From Stenocarpella maydis (taxonomy: Eukaryota; Ascomycota; Sordariomycetes; Diaporthales; Diaporthaceae): 64,000 nucleotides of DNA. The stretch spans positions 360,661-424,660 of the forward strand of contig NQMI01000010.1 of assembly GCA_002270565.1 (NCBI GenBank), written 5' to 3'. The notes under the pieces are model-generated. The model did not search any database. It worked only from the letters and a program-made list of their open reading frames with translations, and had not been told where the DNA came from. The stretch's first letter is position 1; every line of letters starts with the position of its first letter. A program made the translations under genes and the position numbers. Below are positions 35,450 through 47,765 of the stretch, piece after piece.

Positions 35450-37845
35450 GGTTGTGGCGGCGGTGTCGATGAGGCGTGGGCGGTGATGGCCGACCTGGAG
35501 TGGATGAGAGCACGTCTAAGTGTGAGTGAGTGTCTGTATATACGTACGATGTAGTCTGGTAAGTGAGGCCCTGCCCGGAAGACGGCGTAACGCGCAGGTC
35601 CGCTATGACGAGCGGTAGACCACGGTGCGATGCGATACACCACAGTACTCGGTACTCCGTGCAGCCAGGCAGGATGGGCCCGGCAGGTTTTGGGTGTGCT
35701 CGGGTCGTGTTGCCAAAAAGAAGCTAGGTGGCCAGGTCCAAGCGGCCGGATCTCGGGGGTCGGCAGACAGATGGTTGCAGTACCAGTACGGTAACAGCAC
35801 GATGACTGCAGTAGCACGACACGGCAGTGTTTGCATGCTACTACACTACACAGTAGTGTATGTATGTGACAAGGGCTCTGAGACCATCAAGAGTCGAACC
35901 ACGCGGCCGGTGACATATCGGACCAGGGTAGTGCTGTAGTATAGGGCTATCTCTGGCAGTGGTGTCAACTGAAATTTTCGTCTCAAAAACTTTCAACGGG
36001 ACGGCTGAAATTTCGTTACACTCGAGTGGGTGGGGAATGGCCATATATTGAGGTACCCTGACTGTTGGCTGCCCTGGGGGTGGGTCGTTGGGCATGTTGA
36101 GCGGCCCGCCAAGCCTGGCTATGCCCATTAAAGTGATGCCTGGGATTAATCTTCATATTGGAAAGGGAAGTGGAAGCTATCGTGGTGATGCGAAACAACG
36201 TTATTCGTGGCGTTGGGGGTGGTGGTGGGTGGTGGTGGTGGTGGTGATGCTGAGGCATGGTGGTCGAGTGTGGGCACACCCGGTGGTGGTCGCGATATCG
36301 AGTCAGCAGATAGGCAGAACCATTGACCGCCTTCTAAACTAGATTTAAAGGCTTCCAAGTTAGGTTTAGCGCCTTTCCAACCGGGTTGGCGTTGAAATGG
36401 AACAGGTTTCAGGCAAAGGGCTGAAATTGTCAATTGCTTTCAAGAGGGCTGGCGGGTCTGCAATTTCAATACCACCTGCACTGCTGATCTCTGGTCTTGA
36501 CCAGCTTATATAATCCCTACTTGGGTTCTCCGTACACTCGATAGCCTGTTGGCCTACGTCTATGTATCTTTGTACATACTCCGTACATACGAGACAAAGA
36601 TAAAAAACCAGGCTATCGAGCCGGCTCTTCCTCTGTCTGCAGCCGTCTCTCGCCAAGGTTCAGGGCTCACCATGCTCAGCCTGCTGATGCGCCTGCGCAA
36701 ACTGAAAATCCCCGCCGTCCGTGCCTCTCTTGTTAGCTGCCTGCACGGTGCCGCGCTCGAGTCCTCCGTCTCCAGGCCAGTGCCACCGCCCCTGGGGTTT
36801 GCCCAGGATTTCCTCCAGGTTGGCAAGGACTCGGCGAGTCAGGCCTTGTCAAGGAAACCTGCAGTGTAGACCCCATCGGCCACGCCATTCGCATGCTTCC
36901 GGGGCCCAAAACTCGTGCCAGTAGTGACGTCAGGATCCTGTGCTGGGTCTCGTCGGTGGAGGCGTGGAGCAAGGCTCCTGGCTGCTGTTGTGGTCGTCGT
37001 TAGCTGCCCTTGTCTTGCAGCAGTGGAGCACGCCGTGGACTGAGTGAAGGCTGAAGAATTTTCTGGCCATTGCCTCCTGGAGCGTGCAGGAGATGGGGCG
37101 GGCGCCCAGCTGCTGGCAGCTATACTCGGTAGTGGCTGAGGAGAAGTACTCCGTCAAAGTCTGAGGCAAAACCTGCCAGACTATTCCTGCTACTCCGTAC
37201 GTGGCACACTGCTGAGTGTGTTCTTCTCGCCAGTCTTCCGCCGGATTTGGCCAAGGCATCCCTGGCTCCTGGGACAGTCCCTGCAGGGCAGCATGGTGCA
37301 GGATAAGCCCAGCCAGGCTGCTGTGACGGTGGGTAGACTATCCGACTATTCGCCGTCGTTGGGGCCGGGTGACCTGTTCAATGCCGCCCCCAATCCCGAC
37401 AAGATGGATCCCTCGCATGGAGGGGCACAGGAACTAAGATCTGACATCCATCCAATCGCCCACCGCGATTTCTTTCAAAAGGGAGCTGCATCCCACCGGA
37501 TACCAACAGGCGGACCCCTCTGCCTGACACAACCCGTATCCTCATTGGCGAATCGTCCCTGGTGATTTTTCGTGACAGCTCGGCCCAGCCATTATCTGAC
37601 TGCTCCTGCTGCACCGTCTTCGCCTTGTCGGCTCTGCTAGTGCAAGCGACAGCCGGACCACTCATCTGATCCCGGATACGACAGTGGCCAGCCTGCTTCT
37701 ATCGTCGGCAAGTATAAGATAAAAGCAAACCCCCGACTCCCTCTCATCCATACCGGATCACTTGTCAGCTCTTGACTGAGTCCGGCAAGACTGAAGCCAC
37801 GATATCGGCCTCTTATCTCGGTACCATATCGTCTATCCCGCAGAG
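35450..37845. promoter_or_regulatory. 2.4-kb divergent intergenic region of the betaine gene pair
   Basis: Lies between the two divergent starts (35449 on minus, 37846 on plus). It includes a GGT/GGTGG-type microsatellite at about 36217-36248, two perfect TACTCCGTAC motifs (36577-36586 and 37191-37200) and near matches at about 35650 and 37147. A pyrimidine-rich leader precedes the choline oxidase ATG. No gene is supported within it. Its length is large for a shared promoter, so it may hold two separate promoters. Confidence 0.5.
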
Positions 37846-39727
37846 ATGACGACCACGTATCTCGCTCCCCACGAGACTGACCGCTTTGACTATGTCATTG
37901 TCGGTGGAGGCACGGCCGGATGTGTGATTGCCTCGCGCCTGGCCGAGTACCTGCCTCACAAGAGGACCCTCCTGATCGAGGCCGGGCCCAGCGACTTCAT
38001 GGACGACAGAGTCCTCGACCTGCGTCAATGGCTGGCCCTCCTCGGCGGCGAGTTCGACTATGACTACCCAACCACCGAGCAGCCTGAGGGTAAGTCAGAC
38101 ATCATGTTGCGCCCGAGAGCAATGACGCCCCGGGGATTCGGATCCGCGCGCTCTCCTTCAGCCCCGACCGCGACGGTGCCCTCGGGCAAGTGGTGAAACC
38201 CTAATGCTCACCACCGTGGCCCTCAACAGGTAACTCTCACATCCGGCACTCGCGGGCCAAGGTCCTGGGCGGCTGCTCGTCTCACAACACGCTCATCTCG
38301 TTCCGGCCGTTCGAGTACGACCTGAAGATCTGGGAGTCGCTGGGCGCCAAGGGCTGGGAGTTCAAGGACTTCATGCGCATCATGGACAAGCTGCGCAACT
38401 CGGTCCAGCCGGTCCACGCCCGCCACCGCAACCAGCTCTGCAAGGACTGGGTGCTGGCCTGCTCCGACGCCATGAACATCCCCGTCATCCCCAACTACAA
38501 CGAGGAGATCACCAAGACCGGCTCGCTGAGGCAGGGCGTCGGCTTCTTCAACATCTCGTACAACCCGGACGACCACCGCCGCTCGTCCGCCTCGGTCGCC
38601 TACATCCACCCCATCCTGCGCGGCGAGGAGCCCCGCCCCAACCTGACCATCCTCACCAACGCCTGGGTCGACCGCATCAACGTCCACAACGACACCGCCC
38701 GCGGCGTCAACATCGTCCTGCGCGACGGCTCCCGGCGCACCGTCACCGCCCGCACCGAGACCGTCCTGTGCGCCGGCGCCGTCGACACCCCGCGCCTCAT
38801 GCTGCTCTCGGGCCTGGGCCCCAAGGACCAGCTGGAGGGCCTCGGCATCCCCGTCTTCAAGGACATCCCCGGCGTCGGCGAGAACCTGCAGGACCACCCC
38901 GAGTCCATCATCATGTGGGAGCTCAAGAAGCCCGTGCCCCAGGGCCAGACCACCATGGACTCGGACGCCGGCATCTTCCTGCGCCGCGAGGAGCCCAACG
39001 CCGCCGCCTACAAGCACCCCGCCAACCCCAAGGCGCTGCCCGACGGCGACATCGCAGATGTCATGATGCACTGGTAAGCAACGACCCCCCCTCAGGCCCG
39101 ACGGCGGGGGGGCATGACGACGACGACAACTGACACGCAGGACCCCCTCCCTCCAGCTACCAGATCCCCTTCACCTTCAACACGGAGCGCCTCGGCTACG
39201 ACAAGGTCCCGGACGGCTACGCCTTCTGCATGACGCCCAACATCCCGCGCCCGCGCTCCCGCGGCCGGCTGTACCTGACCTCTGCGGACCCGGCGGTCAA
39301 GCCGGCGCTCGACTTCCGCTACTTCACCGACCCGGAGGGCTATGACGCGGCGACGCTCGTCTACGGCATCCGGGCGGCGCGCCGCATCGCCGAGACGGAG
39401 CCCTTCCGCGGCTGGATCCGGCGCGAGGTGGCGCCCGGGCCGAACGTCCAGTCCGACGAGGACATCAGCTACTACGCGCGCAAGGCCGCGCACACCGTCT
39501 ACCACCCGTCGGGGACGACGCGCATGGGCGACGTGGGCGCCGACGCGCTCGCCGTCGTCGACCCCAGGCTGAGGGTCCGCGGCCTCAGGAGGCTCAGGAT
39601 CGCCGACGCCGGCGTGTTCCCCACCATCCCTACCATCAACCCCATGCTCACGGTCCTGGGCGTCGCCGAGAGGGCGGCCGAGATGATTGCCGAGGAGGCT
39701 GGGTGGCAGCAGGGCGCCCGTCTGTGA
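37846..39727 (+). CDS. Choline oxidase (GMC oxidoreductase)
   Basis: FAD enzyme that oxidises choline to betaine aldehyde and on to glycine betaine, releasing hydrogen peroxide. Exons are 37846-38089, 38230-39073 and 39157-39727, 552 residues; the joints read EQPEGNSHIRHSRAKVLGG and DVMMHCYQIPF. The FAD-binding motif DYVIVGGGTAGCVIASRL is near residue 14, LLIEAGP follows, and GMC signatures are RAKVLGGCSSHN and GAVDTPRLMLLSGLGP. The active-site part near the C-terminus is AAHTVYHPSGTTRMG, with NPMLTVLG containing the expected Asn. It ends ARL, a PTS1-like tripeptide. Length and motif set match choline oxidases (552 against about 545 residues). With the neighbour at 33929-35449 it forms a glycine betaine pathway. 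Confidence 0.9.
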
Positions 39728-40271
39728 GGCGGCTGCGGCGTTGGTTTGTTTGGGGGGTGGGATGTGTGGTGGATAGTTGGGCGATGTGAGGGTTGGAGAT
39801 GTGTGGTTACTTAATGGGAGATGTGAGGGTGCGTGCTCGCGGTTGGGATGCCTCCTGATGTGGGCTGCGATGACCATGGGGTCAAGCGACCAGCCTTGTA
39901 TAGATGCCCAACCTGCATGGTGCGTATTTCCTAAGCTAAAATCAAGCAAAAATCAAGCATTAGTTCAAGATACCGTCTGCGCCCGCGATGTGTTCAACCT
40001 CGTGATCCACGCACGTGGTTGACAATCCCGAACTACCAAACCCGCAAACCCACACCACCCCCCTTCTTCCGAATGCGCCTCGCCACGCTCCAGTCAGCTC
40101 CGCGGGAAGCCAGCAAGCCGTACATGCTAGATGCATTACCGGTGACCGCGGTTCCCTACGTGGGTCACGTCAAGACACCGTCAGCGAATGAGCCTATTGA
40201 TCATCAAGTCGATGGGTCGGGTTTGAGCGCGTGAGCGTGACGCCAGGAAACATTAGGTACCTGATTCCGTA
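39728..40271. other. Convergent spacer
   Basis: About 540 bases between the ends of choline oxidase and the HET gene. No gene or repeat is seen; the first 100 bases are G/T-rich, like a 3' untranslated region. Confidence 0.5.
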
Positions 40272-43040
40272 TCATGCCAGGGTAATTTTCCGAGGCTGTA
40301 TGCCTTTGAAAATATCAGAGCCACCATGCTGCGCCCTTGCGAAGAAGGTTCCAACCCGGTAGAACGTATCCGGGCCCTCTGCTGGGTAGATGAGAAGGCC
40401 CCAGATGTCCCGCCTCAACGTGGCATCGGAACAAAGATCACAGTCAATCGCCGGGTTAAAGCTAGGGTCGCTGTCTCCGCCGTAAGGAACGTACTTTGAC
40501 TTCCTGGCTTCCAGCGACTTGCGGAAAGCCACTTCTGGTGTTATACTTCCAGTGGGACAAGCACGTAGACCTGCGTGATGAATGTTGCCTGCCTCAAGCT
40601 CCGGCTCTGCTCGCCCATCATGAGCTGCGCCGTGATCGCCTCGAGTGATGGTATCTATGCTGCTTTTAGAGCAGCAACTTGATATCAACAATAGATGGAG
40701 TTCCTTTCGCACGGACCTTTCAAATGTGATGTCTGGAGGTTCAGATGGTGGTGCCCAGTCGGGCCGAACAAAGGCGAAAAGGCCTGGAGAAACTTCATAG
40801 AACACACCACCAGCTCGGAATAGTGGGCTGCCTGCGCATTGGATCGACGACAGAGCATCTAGGGCCAGCTTAATCACGGACCCATGTAGTGAGATCAATC
40901 CACCACTGATACGGCCATACCTGTTAACTCCATCGACGCGCACACACGATTTCAAGGATGAAAATTCCGCTCGCAGGTGGCTTCGTGCTCGGTAAGGGCG
41001 GGATGTGTGTTGCCAGTTTATGAAAATGATACATGACTGCCTGCTAGCCCAACTCCACGATGGCGCAATTAAGTCAGACGATTCTTTGATTATTTCTAGG
41101 AGTTGGCGTAAATTTGCAGGATGGACTCGGACTCGTGCATGTGGGCTGACAGCATCGTTGGGCTGCCATAGCAACCCCCGGCAAAGGTCTTCCTCCCAAA
41201 GACCCGCAATGAATCGGTGCCCTGTAAACTCATGCACTAGTCTAGCTAAGCCTGATATAGCTGGGAAAGTGTCTCGTCGATCCGTGAAATTCGACGGAGC
41301 GATCATGCTGATTAGTTCGTACCAGAGATCTGTGATGCACGGTCGTCCCCGGTCCTGCATCATCTGAAGTTGGCCTAAGAAGTTTGTGGTGCAGAAGGCC
41401 GCGTCATTGGTAACAATAGAATCTCCGTTCTCGCTGAAGACACGATTGCCATATTGGAAATGGATCATCCTGGCGCCGAAATAAAGAAGCCTCGGTGAAA
41501 GAATTCTCTCCTGGAACACCCATCCTCGGCGGCCCCAGTTCGAATAATGGACATCTCGCTGCGCGGGGCTGAAGGGCACGATGAGGCCATTCTTACGGGG
41601 TGGAAGTCCGCCGACAGTTAAGAGACGCAGGAAGAATGTTCCCTTAGCTTGCTGGTTCTCCTGTTCGACACACATGCACCCAATCTCAATGGCAGCGGAG
41701 TGGCGATCAATGTGATCCAGGAACCCCTCAAAGCAAGAATTGGCTGCCGGTGCACATATTGTCAACCACGATCCCCCAAATATGTGGCTCATCTCTTGAC
41801 TCTGTTCCTCCCAGTCCTTGCTGTCACCATCTTGTTGGATGCACAGAGAATCGATCCACAAATACCGCAATCCCAGGATTCTGCACATTGCAGTGGCGTC
41901 GTGGAGCACAGGGGTAATTCGATCCAAAGGTATCGAGCGATAGAGTGAGTGCTGGGTCTCCGGGGTGAGTTTGAGCTGATGGCATGATTCTTTTGGTGGT
42001 CCCCAACAGTAACTCAAAGCCGCATACTTCAAGCGACCACTGGCAGAGTCCAGCTCAGCTTCCTGGCCCTCGATCAGCTTAGGCTCGGATCGTGTGCCTA
42101 TGCCGACATCCAAGAGTCTTGTGGGTCGGTAAGTACAAGTTGACAAAACGTCATCACTTAATTCTAGTTGGCGCTTTATGAACTCAACATTCACGGGATC
42201 CATAGATTTGGTTGCTGGTGTGCGCAAAATACTAAGCCGGTCGGCGACATGCTCTGTAAATTGTCAGATTTACACATTAGTCATCGAACAGCGGCAACCA
42301 CACCCACCGTACTTTGTGTCCATAGTGAAAGGAAGCATCATGGGATAGCCAGGAAGTGTGCCGTATAAGATGATATTTCCTCGACCATGGTCGAGGGACC
42401 TTGAGAAGCCGAGCGGGTCGTGATAGAACGCGATCCATATATGGACAGACCGCTGTCCGACCAATGCCCCAACCTGCCCTGCCCTGAGAGAGAGCATCTG
42501 CTCGCGGAGGAAAGCACAGAATCCGCATCCCCGTAATGATCTGTCTTTGAGAACAGGCAAGTCTGGCCAAGTATCACTTGCGATCAAATAGGGCGCCAAA
42601 AGATGTCGCGAGATGAAGCCGCCTGCGGCCCTTGAAAATCGCTCAAATGGCCAAGTGCAGTATTGACACAATTCGTAAGTAACCGGCTGGGAAAGTGGCG
42701 CTGGTTGCAAAGCTTCGAACAATCGGCCCTTGAGCTGTAATGTGTTCGGCGCGATCGATCGAATGAAGACACCTTGCGCCTTGGAAAGCAACATGTTCCT
42801 ATCGATCTGATGGGGTTGCTGATCTTTCACCAAACCTGACACGGATGAGAACTCTGGAAATATCCGAGATGGATCTTCATCCGCAAGCCACGCCAATGCT
42901 TCTATTGACTCAACAAGCTCAACTGCACCATTGTAAGACTGCCTTGGGATTGAAATCGTGGAGGAGGCTTCTTCTAGGAGAGCCAGAAGTTCATCTAGGC
43001 TATACGGGCGACGCCCGATTTCGTGAATCAATGAGTTCAT
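40272..43040 (-). CDS. HET-domain protein
   Basis: Exons are 42308-43040 and 40272-42253 on the minus strand, 904 residues, joined as DTKYEHVADRL over a 54-base intron. The start is the ATG at 43040 (MNSLIHEIGRR); an in-frame ATG at 43133 exists but its extra 31 residues look non-coding. The HET domain shows its three blocks: KYAALSYCWG near residue 320, RYLWIDSLCIQQDGDS near 374 and GWVFQERILSPRLLYFGA near 488. Upstream there is a Cys motif, CQYCTWP and GCGFC near residue 180-225, often seen before HET domains. HET proteins mediate non-self recognition and cell death at hyphal fusion, but most members are untested. No NACHT or WD repeats follow. The gene appears intact. Confidence 0.9.
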
Positions 43041-43796
43041 AACGAACAGAGCTGAGTTACATGGAGTACGGAGTATTTGGGATGAAGACCGAAAGAGGGG
43101 GTTTGAATCTGCAGTCAGCCACATTTGCCGCATGACGAGGTCCTGCGGGATCCCGTGATTCGGATAAACATATTATCCAATGCCGGAGGTGTGAATTGTG
43201 GTATGATAGATATTGCTTTCCGGTAGGTGTGGTTACACGACTCTTGCGTGCTGGTGCCTATCAGAGTGGCATGGGGTCAAAAACTGAGTTCCATCACTGT
43301 TGCGCCTGGCCTATAGCAGCCCGTCCTCAAGTGCTCTTTTATGGAAGACGGAGATTGGCAGAGTATAAAATGAGATGTGTAGAGGTATATACAGAACCCA
43401 GCATATTAACTTTTAACTTCGTCCATCGTGGAATCCTCTCTGAAAATTCGAGACACTATCATTCTAAACACCATGAGCCCAGATATTACCAGCTCTGATA
43501 CTGTATAGACTATAAAGAGAGCTTTGATGCTAAACATCTTGAGAGGAAACAATAACAAGCAAGGACTGATAGTATTAGGACTGATAGTGTCAGCCCTTAC
43601 CTTTTATTGTTTCCTTTTAAAACGCTCGGTAACAAGGCACTTTTGTACAGCCCACAGAGCCAGAAGTCCTTTGCTAACCGACCATATCTAGGTCCGGCAA
43701 GAGCGCCTTATCTCACCTCCCGGTCTCTCTTGGACTGGAATCGGCATGGTAATACCTAGGTATCTTTTGAAGCGTGAGATATATGAGACCTTCAAA
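43041..43796. other. Spacer between HET gene and sedolisin
   Basis: About 750 bases. A perfect GTACGGAGTA (43066-43075) lies 25 bases upstream of the HET start and a perfect TACCTAGGTA at 43753-43762. No gene is seen. Confidence 0.5.
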
Positions 43797-45879
43797 TTAG
43801 GCAGATAGCACGCCCCCCTCGTTCTTCACGTTCGGCGAGCTGATGGCGAGCATCTTGGCAAAGTCAGGGGTGCCTATTCAGTGTCAGTCCGAGGCTTCGC
43901 TTCTCATATATAAAACAGAATACAGGGATACTGGGGGTTACTCACCTAGTCCGGTGACGGCATCCCAGCCCGGCGCAGCCACCCAACTGGCCCCGGGGAT
44001 GGCAGGGCTCCCGTTGGGCTTGCCATGAAACCGCGCCCGCCCGTCACACCCGGTCGAAGCCCCCGCTGTGATGTCGTTCAGCGCAGCCGAGGCGTTCGAG
44101 TAGAGCCAGGGGTTGAGGAAGCCCATCGTGGGCTGGCCGGCCTGCAGGCGGGCCGAGTTGAGGAGCGCCACGACCCCGTTGAACGTCGGAGCCGCGGCGG
44201 AGGTGCCTTGGAAGGCGCCGTCCCTCCCCTGGTCGATGACGCGGTAGTTGACCGACTGCGCCGCGACGTCCGGGAAGCCCCGGCCCGTGGCGTTGAACAG
44301 CCCCGTGAAGTTGTTGCCGACTGTTGCCTGGAGGTAGGTGGACACGGCTTGTTCCTGGTAGGCTGGCCTGGGCCAGACGTTCGAGAAGCCGCCTGATGAG
44401 AAAAACGTGGCCGTCTCCGGCGCGATACCCTGCGTCTATTTGGAAGTTAGCCACCGCGTTTATACTGGAAAGGAATCTATCCGCTAGAGGTAGGTTTCCT
44501 GTGGACTCACCCCGCCGACAGCTGTGACATATGGACAAGAAGCCGGGAACTGCGGCTGGAACTTGGGCGCGTTGGTCCCATTGTTGGCCTGGCAGAACGA
44601 TCCCACCCCGGAGTCCCCAGAAGCAATCATGACCGACTTGCCGCGGGCACCCAGCTGCGCAAACATGTTGCAGACCTGCGTCGCATACGACAGCGGGATC
44701 TCCTGCTCGTTCTCACCGTAGGAAACCGAGATCGAGTTGGGAATTTGACTGTTGTCCATGGCGCTCAGCGCAATGAGCCACTCCAGGAATGGCTCGTTAG
44801 AGTTCGCCTCCTGCGTAGGGGACTCGCCATCCGGGACCAGCTGACCAAGCCCTCCCACGATGAACTCTGTGACTGGGGTATCGAAGCCAACCGCAAGGAC
44901 GTATTGCTGGTCCAGATTGGCCTCACCCGCGTCGGCTTGACTGGTCTGGTCGTTGACCCCGCCGTTTAATGTGACGACGGAGAACTGCCGTGGTCAGCCT
45001 AGAGTAAACTACTGATCACCTGTTGGGCCAAGCCTTGTCACTCACATTTCTGTTTGCTGCAAATGGGGCGTACACTTGCTCGAACAAGGTCATATCCGTG
45101 AAGCGAGCCGACTGGCCCACAAACGAGACATAACCAGCAGAGTTGCCACCTGCCGGGTCCCCCTTGAAGTTGATATTGTACAACTGGAACAAACACTGTG
45201 GCGTGATGGCTGTGTCGCAAGCTGGATCCAGCGCAGCAGCGGCATCGATCTCATTGGTCTTGAGGGTATCAGGCGTAGACACCCATTTCGACGTGCCGTC
45301 AGATGGGGCTCCGGCATCCACGATATTGACGTGAGACGCCAGCCTCTTCGCGGTTCCAAACCGGGTTGTCGGCTGCACAAAATTAATGTGCGCTGCGACG
45401 TCCTGTGGGACCGAGTACCTCGTCGTTCTCATCATCTGCACGTCGTCCTCGCCCTTGTACCAGGCAAATCGCGTGTCCAGTAGCGCGTTCGCGGTCCCGA
45501 CAGTCGTGCGGAACATGAGATAGTCACCGTCATCTTGAATATCGGTGACATTGTTGTCCTGCAGCCAGCCGATTGCAGTTGCCGAGGCTTCGTCAATCGG
45601 TCTCAGCAAGCTTCGCAGCTCGTGGCCTTCGTAGTGTTTGCCATATCGGGGGTGGTCTGGCGTGGACACTTGTAACAAGCTCTCGTAGAACTGGTCGAGA
45701 TTCTGCTGTTTGAGCGAGACTCGTAGTTTGACCTTCTCCGAAGGCTCAGCACTTCTCACGTGGGTCCAGCCACGCGGGACCTGGCTGAGGGACTCAAATG
45801 TATTGCTAGATGCAGACACCAAGCATGGCAGAAGAAAAGTCACGGAAAGTGCTTGCGCGGTCGAAATGATATGAACCAT
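43797..45879 (-). CDS. Secreted sedolisin (S53 family, tripeptidyl-peptidase-like)
   Basis: Acid-active serine-carboxyl peptidase, usually secreted and self-processed. Exons are 45046-45879, 44511-44984, 43946-44429 and 43797-43873 on the minus strand, 622 residues. The signal peptide is at MVHIISTAQALSVTFLLPCL; the long propeptide covers about residues 30-200 (GWTHVRSAEPSEKVKLRVSL). The catalytic set is visible: Glu and Asp in AGEANLDQQY, Asp in IASGDSGVGS, Ser in FQGTSAAAPTF. The last exon is only 77 bases and reads GTPDFAKMLAI, the usual closing strand. The C-terminal NDITAG supplies a calcium-binding Asp. Every exon joint is phase-consistent. It probably digests environmental protein at acid pH, making peptides that the OPT transporter type could take up. 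Confidence 0.92.
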
Positions 45880-46712
45880 GACCACATGGAAAGGAAGGTG
45901 AGAAAATGTATCCAGGATTAACTGAGAAGCTAACCAGGAATGAAGTGTTGCTGTTGACTGTGGATATAATAAGCCTTCTTGCGGATTAAAGGGGCGGATT
46001 CTTCTCAGCACCCACCCTCGTCGTTTCGTCTGATACCTAAACTTTGATTCGGACTCGTGGTGCGTTTCGGCTGCGGCATCAGGACCACGGACGAGGTTCG
46101 GGGCGGCCCAAATATGAAACGACAAGCATGCGAACAGTGGTTGAGTTCCACTCTGCACTGACCTCAGAACAGCGCACAGCACCTGGAGGATCTCCAATGG
46201 CCCTGCAATGTCTCCTGAGCTTCTGTTTTGAATATAGAAACTTGTAGAGCCTGAAATAGAGGTCCACTGGCACATTCAAAGTGCACATTTACCCCCACAG
46301 TATCTATTGCTAACACCTACTCCCGTAGTGCGCACTATGAGAGTCCCATCACACCCACTCACCCATAGCAACCCCCAATCTCAACACCATTTACGTAAGT
46401 CAGTATTAATCAGCCTTTCTAATATTTAGTGCTGGAAGACATATTCCGGCTATCGGAAATATCGATTCCACTGGGGGCTGTATGCATATTGTACTCTCCA
46501 TTTTGTTTTATTCTAGGAATACATATCTCACTTCTTTTTTTTTCTCTGGCTGCCAACTCGTCAACCAATAGCACCGGGGTCCGCTGGAAATAATTATAGT
46601 ATCAATCACGAGAGTCGGTCTCGTCACAGAATTTCAAGTAGTAGAACCCGGGCTCCAGACTGCGTCGCCCTCACCACAAAGTTCGAGCCCCCTCTTCGTG
46701 TCTATCAAGCAG
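45880..46712. other. Spacer upstream of sedolisin
   Basis: About 830 bases. The sedolisin frame stays open to 46275 but lacks a convincing start there, so I treat it as promoter. No other gene is seen. Confidence 0.45.
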
Positions 46713-47765
46713 TCATCCCCCGGTCCTCCAGTACTCGTCCAGGACATCCTGCGTGAGCTGAAATGCCCAATGGTGACAGGTCTGATGCATAACCGGGCTC
46801 ACCTCAGCCACGCCCTCGTCCGCCCCGTCGTCCCACACCTCGCGCAGGCCAGCGGCGCCATACCTCGCCAGCAGCGCCCTCCTCCACCTCCCCCTCGCGC
46901 CGACGCACCTCCTCCACCTCCCGACCTGCCTCTCGTCGTCGCCGCACCGCCGCCCCAGGTAGAACCTGCAGTACCACTGGAACCACCCCCTCGCGTCGAA
47001 GCGGTGGTCGATCCACCCCTTGGCCTCCCACTCCTCGGTGCTCAGCCCGCACGCGACGCCAAACTTGTTGGCGCTGGCGTCGTACCTCCCCGACGTCAGG
47101 TACCGCCCCGCGTCCAGCCCCGCCGTCCACGCCGCCGGCAGCTGCGCGTGGTCCCCCGAGACGGTGGCCCGCAGCCGGGCCGAGTACAGCGGCCGGAAGT
47201 AGGTCCCGCCGAACGCCCCCTCGCGCAGCACCTCGGCGGGCGTCTTGTTCGGCGTGAAGTCGGGGTGCGAGGCGAAGTGCAGGACGCCCGTCTCGTCGTC
47301 GCGGGTCGGGGGAGGGGCGCTCGGCGTCCACGAGACCCACGAGGCCTGGAGGGCGGTGATGTCCGCGGCGAGGTCGTCGGGTTCCTCCGGCCCCGTGCTC
47401 CCCTCGTTCTCCTCGGGGGCGCTCGTGGCTGTGGGCTTCTCCTTCCTCGGACGGCCCCTGCCTCTGCGGGCGCTGGAACGTGCTACGCCGTCGGCATCGG
47501 CGGCGGCGGATGTGGCCTCCTCGTGGTGGACCGGCTGGACTGTAGCTGATGCTATCCGGGCTGAGGCGCGGGTGGGCACAGCTGAGGCTCCCGACTTCTC
47601 CACGCGCCGCCTCTTCGTGGCACGAGCATTTCCAGTCCCGTGTGCGGCCTTGGCCTCGTGGCTTGACCGGCGGATCGTCTCGGCCTGTGCGATCGCCCCG
47701 AGCTCTGTGAGCACCTGCTGATTCCGCTTGATGTTATCCAGGCGCCGAGAAGAAAACCCATCCAT
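46713..47765 (-). CDS. AT-hook protein with a conserved Trp-rich domain
   Basis: A 350-residue single-exon protein. The start is the ATG at 47765 (MDGFSSRRLDNIKRNQQ). Residues 1-130 are basic and disordered with a KRRRVEK nuclear signal and an AT-hook core RRGRGRPRKEKP near 105, which suggests binding to the minor groove of A+T-rich DNA. The second half is a Trp/Arg-rich globular part: LREGAFGGTYFRPLYSARL, AAWTAGLDAGRYLTSGRYD, GWIDHRFDARGWFQWYCRFY and LGRRCGDDERQVGRW, ending HQTCHHWAFQLTQDVLDEYW. I have the impression that this layout is widespread in fungi but cannot name it. The strong G+C bias produces false frames on other strands. Likely nuclear; function unknown. Confidence 0.75.
   Translation of the reverse strand: MDGFSSRRLDNIKRNQQVLTELGAIAQAETIRRSSHEAKAAHGTGNARATKRRRVEKSGASAVPTRASARIASATVQPVHHEEATSAAADADGVARSSARRGRGRPRKEKPTATSAPEENEGSTGPEEPDDLAADITALQASWVSWTPSAPPPTRDDETGVLHFASHPDFTPNKTPAEVLREGAFGGTYFRPLYSARLRATVSGDHAQLPAAWTAGLDAGRYLTSGRYDASANKFGVACGLSTEEWEAKGWIDHRFDARGWFQWYCRFYLGRRCGDDERQVGRWRRCVGARGRWRRALLARYGAAGLREVWDDGADEGVAEVSPVMHQTCHHWAFQLTQDVLDEYWRTGG

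Noticed and set aside
38223..39949. Open frames of 282 and 285 codons on minus over choline oxidase
   Set aside because: Antisense shadows of the G+C-rich oxidase exons, rich in Gly, Val and Asp; they cross its introns and have no start context.
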